NCBI GenBank assembly: GCA_963778185.1 | Contig: CAVZTF010000004.1 | Location: 186,001-250,000, forward strand | Reading direction: 5' to 3' | Source of the DNA: RPQJ01 sp963778185 | Lineage (GTDB): Bacteria > Pseudomonadota > Gammaproteobacteria > Steroidobacterales > Steroidobacteraceae | DNA length: 64,000 nucleotides | Shown here: piece by piece, positions 42,038 to 48,903 of the stretch | How the letters are laid out: the number at the start of each line of letters is the position of its first letter | Numbering within the stretch: the stretch's first letter is position 1 | Program-made: the position numbers and the translations under genes | Notes under the pieces: generated by a model | What the model was told of the DNA's origin: nothing | Database searches by the model: none | The model's input: only the letters and a program-made list of their open reading frames with translations

Positions 42038-42067
42038 CGGATCCGACGGATCCGACCACTGGCACCT
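42038..42067. repeat. REP-like element 18 (single right arm)
   Basis: CGGATCCGACGGATCC then GACCACTGGCACCT, no left arm. Its last bases form part of the TAG stop of the minus-strand membrane gene at 42066. Confidence 0.9.
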
Positions 42068-42566
42068 ATGTCGGTTGCTTCGGGGCGGCCTGCACCGCCA
42101 TCAGCTTGCCGATGCCGATCACCCCGGCGATCAGCAGCCCGCCGCCCGGTCCGGCGACGGCCATCCACAGGTATGGATTGGGTTGCGGCAGGAGCATGGC
42201 CAGCCCGGTCACGGTCAGGTACATGAAGGCGTAATTGTTGAAGAACATCGGCGCCATCTCACCGAACGCCACGATCGCGTACACGACGACGAGAATGTAG
42301 GCGAGCCGTGCGAGCTCGACACCGACGAGCGGGGCGAGTGCGCCAACCATTGGTGGGGCGAGCAGGATGCAGGCGATGCCAAACACGCCACCCACCAGGA
42401 TGTGCGGCGCCTTCTTCGGGTCCATGTGCTCGACAAAGAAGAAAATCATGGCCATGAACGCGGGCCAAGCCGGTAGCTTGAAGTGTCCAGCGACGAGTTC
42501 CGCGATCGCGATCAGCACCAGCAGGTAGAGGCCGAAGACGAGCCTCTGGCGATTGAACGTGGCCAT
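42066..42566 (-). CDS. Polytopic membrane protein of unknown function
   Basis: 166 residues with about five hydrophobic helices, among them LVFGLYLLVLIAIAELVAG, FMAMIFFFVEHMD and LAYILVVVYAIVAF. No recognised domain. The stop codon is contributed by repeat element 18, so its C-terminus (VQAAPKQPT) may be altered. Confidence 0.75.
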   Translation of the reverse strand: MATFNRQRLVFGLYLLVLIAIAELVAGHFKLPAWPAFMAMIFFFVEHMDPKKAPHILVGGVFGIACILLAPPMVGALAPLVGVELARLAYILVVVYAIVAFGEMAPMFFNNYAFMYLTVTGLAMLLPQPNPYLWMAVAGPGGGLLIAGVIGIGKLMAVQAAPKQPT

Positions 42567-42712
42567 GCGACGGATCCCCCTGTTCTGGCATTTGCTCTTC
42601 CGACGGGATTGCAGTGTACGCGGCGCGACTGCAGATCAGACAGGGCCGTCGATCCGAACGCCGGCGCGGACCCTTCCAAGGGGTATGCCAGGGCTAATTG
42701 CCGGCGGCAGGG

Positions 42713-42741
42713 GAGCCCAGTGGTCGTATCTTCGTATCCGG
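42713..42741. repeat. Degenerate REP-like left arm
   Basis: CCCAGTGGTCGTATCTTCG then TATCC resembles the left-arm sequence with a few substitutions and one lost base. It lies in the 288-bp gap between the membrane gene and the CadC-like gene; I see nothing else in that gap. Confidence 0.5.
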
Positions 42742-42854
42742 TTCGCGACAGGACAAAGCCCTCGTCGTGGCCTCGACGTCCACGTCGGTCGATTCCCGCT
42801 GGATCCGAGGCGGGCGGCCGCAGCCGACGCCTGACTGCGCAGCCGTCTTCCGGT

Positions 42855-44402
42855 TCAGAAGCCGAAGCCGGCGAGGGCGTTCGATACCCGCGTCCGCGTC
42901 ACCTCGGACTTGATCGGGAACGAGCGGAAGAAATCCGCCCGCGTGAGCACCGGATTGCGTTCGCGTACGTTCGCCGCCCACGCCTGCGCGCGGGTTTCGT
43001 CTCCGGCCAGCCGGTGCGCCACGGCCGCGATCATCGCGATCAGCACGTGGGCGCCCGGCGAGCGCGCCGCCCGCTCGGCCCAGGCCGCCGCGTCCGCATC
43101 CTCGCCCAGTTCCATGTGGCTGAATGCCCGGGTGCCCTGCATCCCGTAGTAGAGCGGATCGAGCGGGCTCAAGCGCATCGCGAGGTCGACGTGCTTGCGG
43201 CCTTCGAGGGCACGCCCTGCCAGCGACTCGCTCCACGCGCGCGCATAGATGCCCTGCGCGTAGTTCGGGCTGATGGAGCACGCTCGTTCGAGCCAGCCGA
43301 GACTGCCGTCGAGGTCGCCCACGAGCCAGTAGCTGCGTCCCATGGTGAAGTTGACGAACGGGTCGAGCGGATCGAGTTCGACGCCACGCTCGGCGTAACG
43401 GCGGGCGAGCGCGATCTCGCCCGGGACGTCCTCGGTGTGCCGCAGGAAGGCGGTCTGGAAGTGCACGAAGGAGAGTCCCGCGTGGGCCCGCGCGAAGTCG
43501 GGATCCCGGGCGACCGCCTGCCCGAACAGCGCGGCGGCCGCGGCATTGTCCTTGCGATTGAACCGGTATACGTGCTGGAGGCCGAGGTGATAGGCGGACC
43601 ACGCATCGAGGTTCTCGCTCACCGTGAGGCGCGCGAGGGTCGCCTCGTGCAGCGGGATGCGGATCTCGAGGGCCGTGAGGACGCGCGAGCGGATTTCGGT
43701 ACGCACTTCGTGCACGTCGTCGATCGAGACGGCGAAGCGGTCCGCCCAGACGATGCCGCCGTCGCGCGTGTCCACGAGCTCGACCATGACCACGAGGTTC
43801 GGTCCCGCCACTTCCACCGTTCCCGAGAGGCAATAGCGCACGCCGAGCAGCCGGCCGACCTCGCCCATGTCGGATTCCGACGCGCGCAGGCGGAACGACG
43901 AGCCGCGGGCGGTGACGAAGAGCCAGCGTAGACGTGCGAGCTCGGAGATGAGGTCGTCGGGCAGGGCGTCCGCGATGGCTGCATGGGGACCGGCGTCGCC
44001 GACGAGGCGGAACGGCAGCACGGCGATCGACGGCCGCGAAGACTGCGCGGCGGGTTGCGACGGCGGGGCCGGCTCGGCGAGTTGCGCGTCGTGCGAGGCC
44101 TTCACCTCCGCCACGAACCGGAAGCCCTGGCGGTGGATCGTCTTGATGAAGCGCTGGGCCTGGCCGTCGTCACCGAGGGCCTGGCGCGCGGACTTCACCC
44201 GGCTGGCGACCGCCGCGTCGGAGACGATGCGCCCGTCCCACACCTTCTCGATGATTTCGTCCCTGGAGACCAGGCGTTCGCGGTTCTCGACGAGCAAGGC
44301 GAGCAGGCCGAACACTTGCGGCTCAACCGGGCGGACTTCGCCGCCCGTGCGCAACTCGACTTTGGCCGTGTCGAGCTCGTAGGGGCCGAAACGGTAGAGC
44401 AT
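42855..44402 (-). CDS. CadC-like winged-helix regulator with TPR domain
   Basis: 515 residues. N-terminal winged helix of OmpR/CadC type (YRFGPYELDTAKVELRTGGE, RFIKTIHRQGFRFVAEV), a linker, a TolB-like segment (IAVLPFRLVGDAGPHAAIAD, LGVRYCLSGTVEVAGP) and a TPR-rich C-terminus. No membrane segment is evident, so it probably acts as a soluble DNA-binding protein. Start ATG 44402 (MLYRFGPYEL), with ATG 44414 as the alternative. It is divergent from a small ORF at 44523, which it may regulate. Confidence 0.82.
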   Translation of the reverse strand: MLYRFGPYELDTAKVELRTGGEVRPVEPQVFGLLALLVENRERLVSRDEIIEKVWDGRIVSDAAVASRVKSARQALGDDGQAQRFIKTIHRQGFRFVAEVKASHDAQLAEPAPPSQPAAQSSRPSIAVLPFRLVGDAGPHAAIADALPDDLISELARLRWLFVTARGSSFRLRASESDMGEVGRLLGVRYCLSGTVEVAGPNLVVMVELVDTRDGGIVWADRFAVSIDDVHEVRTEIRSRVLTALEIRIPLHEATLARLTVSENLDAWSAYHLGLQHVYRFNRKDNAAAAALFGQAVARDPDFARAHAGLSFVHFQTAFLRHTEDVPGEIALARRYAERGVELDPLDPFVNFTMGRSYWLVGDLDGSLGWLERACSISPNYAQGIYARAWSESLAGRALEGRKHVDLAMRLSPLDPLYYGMQGTRAFSHMELGEDADAAAWAERAARSPGAHVLIAMIAAVAHRLAGDETRAQAWAANVRERNPVLTRADFFRSFPIKSEVTRTRVSNALAGFGF

Positions 44403-44522
44403 GGGCGCGAGCATACCGCCGCACCGCGCGATCTCCCAGGAATCTCCAGGGTTTCTCCTGCGGGGCTGCAAGCTTGGCCCGGTCTTCGTGCGTAAAACGT
44501 CTCCCACCAACGGAGACCACCC

Positions 44523-44645
44523 ATGAACAGACCTTCCAATAGCCGCCGCTTCGAGATCCTGCTGGTCGCGTCGCTGGTCGCGCTGGTAGCGACGCTGACC
44601 GCCACGCTCGTGCACGCCACGCTCAACGTCCAGGTCCTGGCCTGA
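44523..44645 (+). CDS. Small single-helix membrane protein (40 residues)
   Basis: Short frame from ATG 44523, directly after GGAG. Residues: MNRPSNSRRFEILLVASLVA then LVATLTATLVHATLNVQVLA. A basic N-terminus followed by one hydrophobic helix. It is divergent from the CadC-like gene, consistent with a small regulated membrane peptide. Function unknown. Confidence 0.55.
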   Translation: MNRPSNSRRFEILLVASLVALVATLTATLVHATLNVQVLA

Positions 44646-44652
44646 GCGCCCG

Positions 44653-44760
44653 GAGGTGCCCTGCGGTGCCGGTGGTCGGTTCGGTCGGATCCTACGGGGT
44701 ACCCCGGCCATGCGAGGGCCGAACCCTGCCAGATCCGACGGAACCGACCACCGGCACCTC
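44653..44760. repeat. REP-like element 20 (paired arms, long centre)
   Basis: A duplicated left end (GGTGCCCTGC then GGTGCCGGTGGTCGG) and a right arm ending ACCACCGGCACCTC at 44760, with about 45 bp of GC-rich centre. G:C variant in both arms. Seven bases after the stop of the 40-residue ORF. Confidence 0.92.
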
Positions 44761-44879
44761 TCAGGGCCACCTCCATGCTTTCTCCATGTCTTCTACAAGC
44801 AATGGTCGCAGACGGCCGATACAAATGCGCCTACCGGCATCGGAAGCTTCGACGCCGGGAGCAACCTAGGGAGACCACC

Positions 44880-45245
44880 GTGAATCAGCACCGCAACCAG
44901 CTGCCGACACGCCTCGAGGCCGGCGGCGTCTGCATCCAGGCGCAGGACTGGGCCGACCTGAACGTCGCCCGCATCCGTTTTCCGAAGGGCGCGGACGCAA
45001 CCCCGCTGCTCGAGGGCCTGCCGCAGAACCTCTGCCAGTGCCCCCACTGGGGAACGGTCCTCCACGGCTCTATCCACGTGCGCTATGCAGACGGCCGCGA
45101 AGAGACCGTCAGCGCCGGCGACGTCTACTACTGGCCGCCCGGTCACACGGTCTGGGTCGACGAGGACTACGAAGCCGTCGAATTCAGTCCCAGCGCACCG
45201 ATGCGCCTGGTCATCGATCACCTCAACTCGAAGCTCAACACCTGA
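44880..45245 (+). CDS. Cupin-fold protein
   Basis: 121 residues of a single cupin-like domain: HWGTVLHGSIHVRYADGREE (motif 1-like) and AGDVYYWPPGHTVWVDEDYE (motif 2-like, with a His). Probable small-molecule or metal binding; function unknown. GTG start at 44880 after GGGAGACC. Followed after 12 bp by the tautomerase gene. Confidence 0.75.
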   Translation: MNQHRNQLPTRLEAGGVCIQAQDWADLNVARIRFPKGADATPLLEGLPQNLCQCPHWGTVLHGSIHVRYADGREETVSAGDVYYWPPGHTVWVDEDYEAVEFSPSAPMRLVIDHLNSKLNT

Positions 45246-45257
45246 AGGAGAAACGAC

Positions 45258-45437
45258 ATGCCCCTCGTTACCATCGACTTGATCAAGGACGTCTTCACCC
45301 CGACGCAGAAGCAGCAGCTCATCGCCAAGGTCACCGAGGCGATGATCGAGGTGGAAGGCGAGAACATGCGCGGCGTCACCTGGGTGCGCATCCAGGAGTT
45401 CGAAGGCGGCGACTGGGTCACCGGCACCTCTCAGTGA
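45258..45437 (+). CDS. 4-oxalocrotonate tautomerase family protein
   Basis: 59 residues. MPLVTIDLIKDVFTPTQKQQ has the catalytic Pro directly after the initiator Met, followed by the family helix and strand (LIAKVTEAMIEVEGENMRGV, TWVRIQEF). Keto-enol isomerisation of small acids. The last residues WVTGTSQ are encoded by ACCGGCACCTC, a repeat-arm remnant, so the native C-terminus has probably been altered. Overlaps the cydB stop by 7 bp on the opposite strand. Confidence 0.85.
   Translation: MPLVTIDLIKDVFTPTQKQQLIAKVTEAMIEVEGENMRGVTWVRIQEFEGGDWVTGTSQ
45420..45430. repeat. REP-like right-arm remnant
   Basis: ACCGGCACCTC, the distal part of a right arm, directly adjacent to the TGA of cydB (45431-45433, minus strand) and inside the last codons of the tautomerase gene. 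Short, so chance is possible, but position and reading match the family. Confidence 0.5.
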
Positions 45438-46444
45438 TAGCCCTCGCCGGGCTTGAGCTTGCCGCGGAACACCCAGAACACGAACACGGTGTAGCCGAGC
45501 ACCATCGGCAGCAGCAGCGTCGTGCCGATCAGCATGAACACCTGCGAGCCGACGTAGGCGGCGGCGTCCCAGATGGTCATCGTCGGCGGCACGAGCCACG
45601 GCGCGTTCGAAATCACGAGCCCCGCATAGGCGCACATGAAGATGCCGACGGCCGACAGGAAAGGCAGCGCGGTGCGACCGGCGAGAATGCCCCGCCAGCA
45701 CGCCCACGCGAGCGCCAGTGTCGCGAGTGGCACCGGCGCCAGGTAGTAGAGGTTCGGCAGGCGGAACCAGCGCTCGGCGATGCGCTCGATCACCAGCGGC
45801 GTCCACAGGCTCACGGCCCCGACGAACACCATCAGCAGCACCAGCAACGCCGGCGCCATCTGCCGCGCACGAACCTCCACCGGCCCCTCGGTCTTCATGA
45901 GCAGCCACGTGGCGCCGAGCAGCGCGTAACCCGCCACCACGCCGAGCCCGCACAGCAGGCTGAACGGCGTGAGCCAGTCGAACGCGCCCCCCGCGAACTG
46001 CCCGTCCACGACCTCGACGCCCTGCAGCAGTCCGCCGAGGATGATGCCCTGGCACAGCGCGGCCACCGTCGAGCCTGCCGTGAACGAGAGGTCCCACTTG
46101 CGATGGCGCGGCTTCGCCACCCAGCGGAACTCGAAGGCCACGCCGCGGAAGATGAGCGCGAGCAGCATCACGATTACCGGCAGGTACAACGCCGGCATGA
46201 TCACCGCGTACGCCTTCGGGAAAGCCACCCACAGCCCACCGCCTCCCAGGACCAGCCAGGTCTCGTTGCCGTCCCAGAACGGCGCGACCGAGTTCATCAT
46301 CTGGTCGCGATCCGCCTCCTTCCTGAAGAACGGGAACAGGATCCCGAGCCCGAGGTCGAATCCGTCGAGCACGATGTAGAGCGCGACCGCTGTACCGATG
46401 AGCAGTGCCCAGACCACGGGCACCGTGTACTCGATGCCGCTCAT
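45431..46444 (-). CDS. cydB: Cytochrome bd-type quinol oxidase subunit II
   Basis: 337 residues, about nine hydrophobic helices. Family landmarks: ALYIVLDGFDLGLGILFPFF at the N-terminus, VAPFWDGNETWLVLGGGGL and GYTVFVFWVFRGK near the end. Forms the high-affinity quinol:O2 oxidoreductase with CydA in the inner membrane. Its ATG overlaps the cydA stop (ATGA). Confidence 0.95.
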   Translation of the reverse strand: MSGIEYTVPVVWALLIGTAVALYIVLDGFDLGLGILFPFFRKEADRDQMMNSVAPFWDGNETWLVLGGGGLWVAFPKAYAVIMPALYLPVIVMLLALIFRGVAFEFRWVAKPRHRKWDLSFTAGSTVAALCQGIILGGLLQGVEVVDGQFAGGAFDWLTPFSLLCGLGVVAGYALLGATWLLMKTEGPVEVRARQMAPALLVLLMVFVGAVSLWTPLVIERIAERWFRLPNLYYLAPVPLATLALAWACWRGILAGRTALPFLSAVGIFMCAYAGLVISNAPWLVPPTMTIWDAAAYVGSQVFMLIGTTLLLPMVLGYTVFVFWVFRGKLKPGEGYH

Positions 46445-47853
46445 GACGCACCTCCCGTCGACAGCGCTTCCTGCGCGGCCCGTTGTGCCGCGGAGAGCGG
46501 TCGGCTCGGCAGCGACTCATCCGGCGCGTGCGAGATCGCCGTCGGCCCTTTCTGCAGCAGCCGGCGTATGTACAGCACGCCCACCGTGAACACCACGCAG
46601 TAGACCAGCACGAACATCGCGAGCGAGATCGCAACCGTCGAGGTCAGGATCGGCGAGGTCGCCTGCGCGGTACGCAGCACGCCGTGCACCAGCCACGGCT
46701 GGCGGCCGATCTCGGTGACCATCCAGCCCGCGAGGATCGCGATGAAGCCGAGCGACCACGTGTAGCCCACGGGCGCGAGATACCAGCGCGTATCGAACAG
46801 CCGCCCGCGCCACCACAGCCATGCGCCCAGGAGCCCGATGGCGATCATCAGCATGCCGATCGCCACCATGATGCGGAAGGTCCAGAACACCGGCCACACC
46901 GGCGGCCGGTCCTCCGGCGGGAAATCCTTCAGGCCCGCAAACAGCCCGTTCGGGTCATGCTTGATGATCAGGCTTGCGGCCTTCGGAATCGCGATCTGGA
47001 AGTGATTGCGCTCGGCCTTCGCGTCCGGCCAGGCGAACAGCACGAGGTCGGCGGGACGGCTGCCGTCCCAGTGCGCCTCCATCGCCGCAACCTTGGCGGG
47101 CTGGTGCTCGGCCGTGTTGAGCCCGTGGAAGTCGCCGATCACGAGCTGCAGGGGCGCCAGAACCGCGAGCATGCCGACGCCCATGCGCGTCATGGTGCGG
47201 CCTTCCTCGACGAAGCGTCCGGCGAGCAGGTAACGCGCCCCGACCGCGAGCACCACGAGCGAGGTCGTCAGGTACGCCGCCACCAGCATGTGCGTGAAGC
47301 GGTAGGGGAAGCTCGGGTTGAAGACGATCTGGAACCACGACACCGGGAATGCGATGCCGTCGCGCATCTCGAAGCCCACGGGCGTCTGCATCCAGCTGTT
47401 CGCCGAGAGGATCCAGAACGCGGAAAGCGCGGTGCCGAAGGCGACGATCACGGCCGACAGCGCGTGGAGCCACGGCGGCACGCGATTGCCGCCGAACAGC
47501 ATGATGCCGAGGAAACTGGCCTCGAGGAAGAACGCGGTGAGCACCTCGTAGCCGATGACCGGCCCGATCACGTTGCCGGTGATCTCGGCGAAGCGGCTCC
47601 AGTTGGTACCGAACTGGTAGGAGAGCACGATGCCCGACACCACGCCCATCGCGAACGAGACCGCGAACACCTTGGTCCAGAAGCGGGCGAGCGTGCGGAA
47701 GTGTTCGCGCCCGGTGCGCAGGTGGGATATCAGGAGCGTCGCGATGAACGCGGACAAGCCGATCGTGAAGGCCGGGAAGACGATGTGGAAGCTGATCGTG
47801 AAGGCGAACTGGATGCGCGAGAGCAGCACCAGCGTGTCGGGGGCTAGGTCCAT
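46441..47853 (-). CDS. cydA: Cytochrome bd-type quinol oxidase subunit I
   Basis: 470 residues. Haem ligand His23 in ISFHIVFPAF, the second His in RFTHMLVAAY, and the GRQPW motif in TEIGRQPWLVHGVLRT. The Q loop is short, as in cyanide-insensitive (CioA-like) oxidases, rather than the long loop of E. coli CydA. ATG 47853. No cydX-type small gene or cydCD nearby. Confidence 0.94.
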   Translation of the reverse strand: MDLAPDTLVLLSRIQFAFTISFHIVFPAFTIGLSAFIATLLISHLRTGREHFRTLARFWTKVFAVSFAMGVVSGIVLSYQFGTNWSRFAEITGNVIGPVIGYEVLTAFFLEASFLGIMLFGGNRVPPWLHALSAVIVAFGTALSAFWILSANSWMQTPVGFEMRDGIAFPVSWFQIVFNPSFPYRFTHMLVAAYLTTSLVVLAVGARYLLAGRFVEEGRTMTRMGVGMLAVLAPLQLVIGDFHGLNTAEHQPAKVAAMEAHWDGSRPADLVLFAWPDAKAERNHFQIAIPKAASLIIKHDPNGLFAGLKDFPPEDRPPVWPVFWTFRIMVAIGMLMIAIGLLGAWLWWRGRLFDTRWYLAPVGYTWSLGFIAILAGWMVTEIGRQPWLVHGVLRTAQATSPILTSTVAISLAMFVLVYCVVFTVGVLYIRRLLQKGPTAISHAPDESLPSRPLSAAQRAAQEALSTGGAS

Positions 47854-47950
47854 GGCTCCAGTCTCCTGCGCCGCGGGCGGCCCGATTCGAGCGCCGGCCG
47901 TCCCGATTGGCCGGGAGCTTACGCGCCGCGGCGCCGGACAGCCATGAGTA

Positions 47951-47971
47951 CGGATCCGACCACTGGCACCT
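47951..47971. repeat. REP-like element 21 (partial right arm)
   Basis: CGGATCCGACCACTGGCACC, a right arm cut short at its inner end. It lies in the divergent gap between cydA and the YbjN-like gene and is the last member of the family in the window. Confidence 0.88.
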
Positions 47972-48016
47972 GCCGGGCGGTTGCCCGACGCACCGGCGCG
48001 GCGTAGGTTCGGCCAC

Positions 48017-48892
48017 ATGGCCGAACCGAAAGACTGGCTCACGCAGGTCGGCGCGCCGCGACGCCCGTGCGAGGACAGCGGAACGCTGGTCAAGCCCCTG
48101 CGCACGCCCCGCAAGGCCGGCGCGATCTTCGCCGCCTGCGAGCGCCAGCTGCTGGCCCACCTCAATGCCGCTTGCCTGTGGCCCGGACGACAGCGCGACA
48201 AGGCGTGGCGCATCGGCGACTACTCCTGCTACGTCATCGGCTTCAGCCCCGCGCGAGGCACCGAGGTGTGTGCGCAGTTCTGCTCCGAGCCCGACGAGGA
48301 CGGCGTCATCTTCGCGACGCGCGGCAAGGCGCACAATTTCAGGAAGACAGTCGCGATAGCCACTGCAAAGGAAGTCCGTGTACTCGCGCGCGAGGCGATC
48401 GGCATCCTGTGCGAGGTGCTGGGCTACGACGGCCGGGTGCCGCTCACGTACCGCCTGCACCTCGGCACGCGCCTCGAGCCCGGCCTGGTGTTCGACGCGG
48501 CCTGTGCCAGCGACCTCGCGAAACTGATGCGTCGCTGGGGATTCGCGGCGCAGGTCGAGGAGCACGGGAGCAAGCCCAACCTCATTCGCAGCGCGGTTGG
48601 TACGCAGCCATTCCTCGTCGCCCTGGTCGGCGAGCATCCGGAGGGTTCCAGCGAGTACGGCATGGCCTGGCTGCGCGCATTCTTCCGCTTCGAGGGCGGC
48701 GTGCCCGAGGGCCTGGCAAGCGCCATCAACGAGAACGCCGTCGCGGCGAAGGCGAGCCTGGACGGGGAGGGCGACCTCGTCGTGCAGACGCCGGTGCTGC
48801 TGCACGGAGGCGTCACGACCGAGAACCTCGCGATGACCTTTGCGATCTGGAAGCGGACGATCGAGGAAATAGTCAAGGGCCTCGAGCAGTAG
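48017..48892 (+). CDS. YbjN-like (sensory-transduction-fold) protein
   Basis: 291 residues, no signal peptide. C-terminal YbjN pattern LDGEGDLVVQTPVLLHGGVT and ENLAMTFAIWKRTIEEIV; the N-terminal half contains ACERQLLAHLNAACLWPGRQ and is less typical. YbjN folds resemble type III secretion chaperones. Function unknown. Start ATG 48017. Confidence 0.6.
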   Translation: MAEPKDWLTQVGAPRRPCEDSGTLVKPLRTPRKAGAIFAACERQLLAHLNAACLWPGRQRDKAWRIGDYSCYVIGFSPARGTEVCAQFCSEPDEDGVIFATRGKAHNFRKTVAIATAKEVRVLAREAIGILCEVLGYDGRVPLTYRLHLGTRLEPGLVFDAACASDLAKLMRRWGFAAQVEEHGSKPNLIRSAVGTQPFLVALVGEHPEGSSEYGMAWLRAFFRFEGGVPEGLASAINENAVAAKASLDGEGDLVVQTPVLLHGGVTTENLAMTFAIWKRTIEEIVKGLEQ

Positions 48893-48903
48893 GCATTACG
48901 CAA

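Noticed and set aside
7341..47971. Repeats as classic intrinsic terminators
   Set aside because: No U-tract follows the stems on either strand in the copies inspected, and several lie between divergent genes.
7341..47971. Repeats as integron attC sites
   Set aside because: No GTTRRRY/RYYYAAC core sites, genes in both orientations and in operons, and no integrase.
7341..47971. GGATCC (BamHI) motif in repeats as cloning or linker artefact
   Set aside because: Copies have different centres, substitutions and partial decay, and they flank a RAYT gene; this is natural variation.
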